DNA of 64,000 nt from assembly GCF_008710285.1 (NCBI RefSeq), contig NZ_VYQF01000001.1:2117501-2181500 (forward strand). Reading direction: 5' to 3'. Origin of the DNA: Ginsengibacter hankyongi (GTDB lineage Bacteria; Bacteroidota; Bacteroidia; Chitinophagales; Chitinophagaceae). Shown here in pieces: positions 60,909 through 64,000 of the stretch (positions are counted from its first letter, which is position 1; each line of letters starts with the position of its first letter). Below the pieces are notes generated by a model, which worked only from the letters and a program-made list of their open reading frames with translations, did no database searches and was not told the DNA's origin. The position numbers and the translations under genes were made by a program.

Positions 60909-61400
60909 ATGAAACAAAAATTTCTTTCAACTTTTATGTTGTTCATTATCGGCTTGACCATGCATGGTCAAACTTTACAACTATGGACATGGGATACCTA
61001 TAGAATTAAATTTAAAGCACCGGATAATCTCGTAGTTCAGAAAAATGATGCAACGGTTTACGAGGCCACCAATAAGGCTATGGCATTGGATATTTATCCG
61101 CGTAAAGGAGAAAATCTTACTTATGACGGTATGAAAAATGCTATTATTAAGTGGGCAAATGATTTAGACCTAAGTTACAATACAGAAAATTCTGCAGGCG
61201 ATACTCAACCTATTTATCTTGAAAATATTAATGGGTATTGGGGTTGTGCTATTGACGGCTCCAAAACTGGTTTCCCTGCAACTGTAATGCTTATAGTAAA
61301 TCCTGACTATCCCGACCTGAGTTTTTATATCTGGATATCTTATTCGAAGGAATACTATCACGATGCTGTGGCTGTTTTAAAGAGCTTTACGCCAATGTAA
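60909..61400 (+). CDS. Secreted hypothetical protein
   Basis: 163 residues with a signal peptide (MKQKFLSTFMLFIIGLTMHG). The mature part contains YRIKFKAPDNLVVQKNDATV YEA and FYIWISYSKEYYHDAVAVLK SF, an alpha/beta layout similar to small secreted proteins of unknown function in Bacteroidota. A terminator follows about 100 bases after the stop. Confidence 0.7.
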   Translation: MKQKFLSTFMLFIIGLTMHGQTLQLWTWDTYRIKFKAPDNLVVQKNDATVYEATNKAMALDIYPRKGENLTYDGMKNAIIKWANDLDLSYNTENSAGDTQPIYLENINGYWGCAIDGSKTGFPATVMLIVNPDYPDLSFYIWISYSKEYYHDAVAVLKSFTPM

Positions 61401-61503
61401 TTAAGCCAAAGAAAGTTTAAGCGATTTAATATCGACATAATCTGGTGTACAGGTATGAACCGCTCGGAATATATGATATGATTGGAATTTTTTTTTATAA
61501 TTT

Positions 61504-61533
61504 AAACCGCCGTAATGACGTGGCGGTTTTTTT
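61504..61533 (+). terminator. Rho-independent terminator
   Basis: AAACCGCC, a 10-base loop and GGCGGTTT form an 8-bp stem ending in seven T. It is about 100 bases downstream of the secreted protein gene. Confidence 0.78.
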
Positions 61534-61676
61534 GCGTAGGTGTTTATTGTTGTCTAGTACCGAGTTACGTATGATGAATTTAGCAATATATATTTCTGGC
61601 ATAGTTTTCTCTGGCGTGGGGTAGGATAAGCGACTTTACAGATAACGCATAATAAGGACAAAAAAATAAGTGAATT

Positions 61677-62132
61677 ATGAAAAAATTATTAATAGTCATT
61701 GCAATGGCCTCTGCTTTTGGAGCATGCAAAAACGGCTCTTCAGATTTAGAAACTAACAAGGTAATGCTTACTGACACTACTGGCCGGTATAACAATACCA
61801 CTTCATCAGATACGGCTATAACAACACATAAGGTGACAAAGCCTTATAATCATGAATCGAATGAAAGTAGCAGTAAAACAACAAGTTCATCATCTACGTC
61901 GGGAGATAAAACACGCTCAACAACTAGTGAGAAAACTACTACAACCACAACCGCTACAAAGAAAGGCTGGAGTAATAGAGCAAAAGATGCTGTTATAGGT
62001 GGAGCGGCCGGCGCAGTTGGGGGCGCCATTATTAGCAAAAAGAAAGGAAAGGGAGCTATAATTGGTGGTATTGCCGGCGCAGCGGGCGGATATATCATCG
62101 GTAATGCAAAAGATAAAAAAACAGGCAGATAA
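61677..62132 (+). CDS. Glycine-zipper lipoprotein
   Basis: 151 residues. The SPII signal ends in FGAC, so a lipoprotein is predicted. A Ser/Thr-rich low-complexity linker (about 55-93) leads to two glycine-zipper helices (AVIGGAAGAVGGAIISKKKG KGAIIGGIAGAAGGYIIG). Proteins with YMGG/glycine-zipper segments insert into or pack along membranes. Function unknown. Confidence 0.78.
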   Translation: MKKLLIVIAMASAFGACKNGSSDLETNKVMLTDTTGRYNNTTSSDTAITTHKVTKPYNHESNESSSKTTSSSSTSGDKTRSTTSEKTTTTTTATKKGWSNRAKDAVIGGAAGAVGGAIISKKKGKGAIIGGIAGAAGGYIIGNAKDKKTGR

Positions 62133-62294
62133 TTTTTACAGCTTATTTTTAAATTAAATTAACGATGAAATGAAAAATCAGTTAGTAAGAATTTTCCCTG
62201 AGTCCGAAGTTTATAAATTTTATTGCTCCATGACAGAATATTTATCATTTTGACTGATATTTAAAACATTTATAATAAAATTCAAACATAAGCG

Positions 62295-62822
62295 ATGAAA
62301 AAATTTCTTTTTGCTCCCGCAGTACTCTTAATTGGATTGATATCCTGCAATTCCGGAACGGGGAATGAGAGCTCTTCTTCAGATTCAACAAGTAGTCAGA
62401 ATGACACCACGACCATGCAGGCTGACTCGTCTCATACTGCAATGAATACTACAACGATGGATGCACTACCGGCTGTTCCCGCCGGAGCGAAGGTTTATTT
62501 TAAAAACCTTAAAGATGGTCAAACGGTTTCATCTCCATTAAAAGTAGAAATGGGTGCCACGAATATTTCTGTTGATTCAGCAGGAACAATAAAACAAAAC
62601 TCAGGGCATTTTCATATTATAATTGATGATGGCGATTCTACAGCCTCTGGAGTTGTTGTGCGTAAAGACAGTACTCACCTCCATTTTGGAAATGCGCAAA
62701 AAGAAGCAACTGTTACTTTATCGCCGGGCAAGCACCGCTTAGCACTACAGTTTGCAGATGGAATTCATCGTTCTTATGGAAGTAAATTATCCGAAGCAAT
62801 TACTTTGAATGTAAAGAAATAA
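62295..62822 (+). CDS. DUF4399 lipoprotein
   Basis: 175 residues. The lipobox is LISC. A Ser/Thr/Asp-rich linker (about 20-55) precedes a DUF4399 beta domain (AKVYFKNLKDGQTVSSPLKV EMGATN, GHFHIIID, LSPGKHRLALQFADGIHRSY). The HFH and the HLH in DSTHLHFG are conserved in the family and could bind metal. Function unknown. A strong terminator follows. Confidence 0.85.
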   Translation: MKKFLFAPAVLLIGLISCNSGTGNESSSSDSTSSQNDTTTMQADSSHTAMNTTTMDALPAVPAGAKVYFKNLKDGQTVSSPLKVEMGATNISVDSAGTIKQNSGHFHIIIDDGDSTASGVVVRKDSTHLHFGNAQKEATVTLSPGKHRLALQFADGIHRSYGSKLSEAITLNVKK

Positions 62823-62842
62823 ATTTCAAAATAACTCAAGTC

Positions 62843-62868
62843 AACTCCGGCACAACCGGAGTTTTTTT
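62843..62868 (+). terminator. Rho-independent terminator of the DUF4399 gene
   Basis: AACTCCGG, loop CACAA and CCGGAGTT form a perfect 8-bp stem followed by further T residues, about 20 bases after the stop codon. Confidence 0.85.
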
Positions 62869-62900
62869 ATTTGATAAAGGGAGCTATGTATAAATTGCGG

Positions 62901-63968
62901 TCAAGCTTTTTTAGCTCTTTCATATTGAAGGGGCCAGGGTATATCAACATTGAGTTCCCTCGCGGCATGTAACGGGAAATAAGGGTCTCGTAAAAACTGC
63001 CGGGCTATCACAATAATGTCGGCCTGGCCTTTAGCAAGAATTTCTTCTGCCTGTTCTGCTGTAGTAATAAGCCCTACAGCACCAGTGAGTATCCCACTTT
63101 CTTTTTTAATTTTTTCTGAAAAAGGAACTTGATACAGTGCCCCTAAAGTAATTTTTTGATTGTGCGAATTGCCTCCGGAAGAACAATCTATGAGATCAAC
63201 TCCTTTAGCTTTTAAAATTAATGCAAGCTCTACAGAGTCCTCTATGTTCCAGCCTCCTTCAATCCATTCAGTGGCAGAGATACGGACAAACAGTGGCAAA
63301 TCTTTTTTAATTACTTTCCTTACGGCTTCAACAATTTCCACTAATATTTTTATACGATTTTCAAATTGCCCTCCATATTCATCGGAACGTTTGTTACTTA
63401 ACGGAGATAAAAATTCATTTATTAAATATCCATGCGCCGCATGAATCTCGAAAACTTTGAAACCCGCCTTCAATCCCCTTTCTGCCGCTGCGCTAAAATC
63501 ATTTATCACTTTGTCAATATCATCTTTATTCATTTCTCGTGGTAATGGTTCACCCGCTTTATAAGCAATTGCGCTGGGCGCCAGGGTTTGCCATGCGCCT
63601 TCATCATTTTGTAAAGCTTTGCTGCCTTTCCACGGACTCGAGTGACTTGCTTTTCGTCCTGCATGTGCAAGTTGTATTCCCGGGACCGTGCCGTTTTCTT
63701 CGAGAAATTTTGTAATTCGTTTGAGAAATTCTATATGCTCATCTTTCCATATGCCAAGGTCATCGGGCGTAATCCGTCCTTCAGGTGAAACGGCGGCGGC
63801 TTCAGTTAAAATAAGACCCGCTCCCCCAACAGCGCGGCTACCTAAATGCACTAAATGCCAGTCATTGGCAAAGCCATCAATGCTGGAATATTCGCACATA
63901 GGCGACACTATTATCCTGTTCTTAAGTTCAATGCTCCTGATCTTTATAGGTTCAAAAAGTAATGCCAT
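62901..63968 (-). CDS. NADH:flavin oxidoreductase (Old Yellow Enzyme, YqjM/NamA-like)
   Basis: 355 residues. OYE features: the N-terminal LFEPIKIRSIELKNRIIVSP MCEYSS (with the Cys of the YqjM class), HLGSRAVGGAGLILTEAAAV, QLAHAGRKAS, HAAHGYLINEFLSP with the His pair, and the C-terminal DIIVIARQFLRDPYFPLHAA (FMN phosphate site). The enzymes reduce activated C=C bonds with NADPH and FMN. It ends the window on the minus strand; its promoter lies just beyond the start at 63968. Confidence 0.94.
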   Translation of the reverse strand: MALLFEPIKIRSIELKNRIIVSPMCEYSSIDGFANDWHLVHLGSRAVGGAGLILTEAAAVSPEGRITPDDLGIWKDEHIEFLKRITKFLEENGTVPGIQLAHAGRKASHSSPWKGSKALQNDEGAWQTLAPSAIAYKAGEPLPREMNKDDIDKVINDFSAAAERGLKAGFKVFEIHAAHGYLINEFLSPLSNKRSDEYGGQFENRIKILVEIVEAVRKVIKKDLPLFVRISATEWIEGGWNIEDSVELALILKAKGVDLIDCSSGGNSHNQKITLGALYQVPFSEKIKKESGILTGAVGLITTAEQAEEILAKGQADIIVIARQFLRDPYFPLHAARELNVDIPWPLQYERAKKA

Positions 63969-64000
63969 TATTATCTATTGTTGAAGAATAAAAAATAATA

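Noticed and set aside
1-64000. CRISPR arrays, tRNA or rRNA genes, prophage genes
   Set aside because: No regularly spaced repeats, no tRNA T-loop or acceptor pairs, and no phage structural or integrase genes were seen on either strand.

Overview
The window looks like chromosomal DNA from a member of the Bacteroidota, most likely of the Chitinophagaceae type. Evidence: a type IX secretion sorting domain on a multicopper oxidase, a TonB-dependent receptor with an N-terminal carboxypeptidase-like plug extension, many SPII lipoproteins, the gene order ftsX - DUF3098 - uppP, Bacteroidota-style promoters (TTTG, 19-bp spacer, TAnnTTTG), and a histidine kinase with the usual Bacteroidota architecture. 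I see no rRNA, tRNA, CRISPR array, prophage or complete transposon.

Region 1 (1-18.8 kb) is accessory-like. It holds the start of a Gfo/Idh/MocA oxidoreductase, a nearly complete vsr-like endonuclease gene, a DUF1326/DUF2182 pair, two toxin-antitoxin modules (a ParE/RelE type and an MNT/HepT type), a DUF6933 gene, a T9SS-exported multicopper oxidase, a secreted six-hairpin glycosidase, an NHL-repeat lipoprotein, a TonB-C protein, an NlpC/P60 protein and several small membrane proteins. Between these genes lie at least six broken copies of the vsr gene. Most start at codon 1 and stop after 30-45 codons, and some sit inside a longer dispersed repeat. Small hairpins have been inserted into several copies at one shared site.

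Region 2 (18.8-32 kb) is mainly transport and envelope: an APC permease followed by the stump of an MFS/MHS transporter, a DUF1624 membrane protein, a YfcC-type carrier, a PRC-barrel protein, a CDF metal exporter, a TonB-dependent receptor, a frameshifted secreted protein, a small element with terminal inverted repeats, and a sensor histidine kinase carrying REP-like hairpins inside its ATPase domain.

Region 3 (32.1-41.1 kb, minus strand) is the most remarkable part: a tight six-gene operon. In transcription order it encodes a protein with an FHA-like C-terminus, a 31-residue membrane peptide, a PP2C phosphatase with a transmembrane segment and an extracytoplasmic tail, a 1378-residue natural fusion of a SEDS (RodA/FtsW) glycosyltransferase to a penicillin-binding transpeptidase, an FHA-domain protein, and a transmembrane Ser/Thr kinase with an SH3-like extracytoplasmic end. 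The parts list matches the actinobacterial pknB-pbpA-rodA-pstP-fhaA/B cluster, in an unrelated phylum, with polymerase and transpeptidase in one chain. The inference is a phospho-signalling unit that controls its own dedicated peptidoglycan synthase.

Region 4 (41.6-64 kb) is mostly housekeeping: a YciI-like protein with a histone-H1-like tail, dxs, an M23 peptidase, leuS, ftsX-DUF3098-uppP, an MFS transporter, an MBL hydrolase, DUF3108, a flippase-like membrane protein, ruvC, a HIT protein, greA, a 2-hydroxyacid dehydrogenase, ridA, a 3HCDH C-terminal-domain protein, tsaB, an ArsR-like regulator, a tandem rhodanese protein without catalytic cysteines, three small secreted or lipoprotein genes and an Old Yellow Enzyme.
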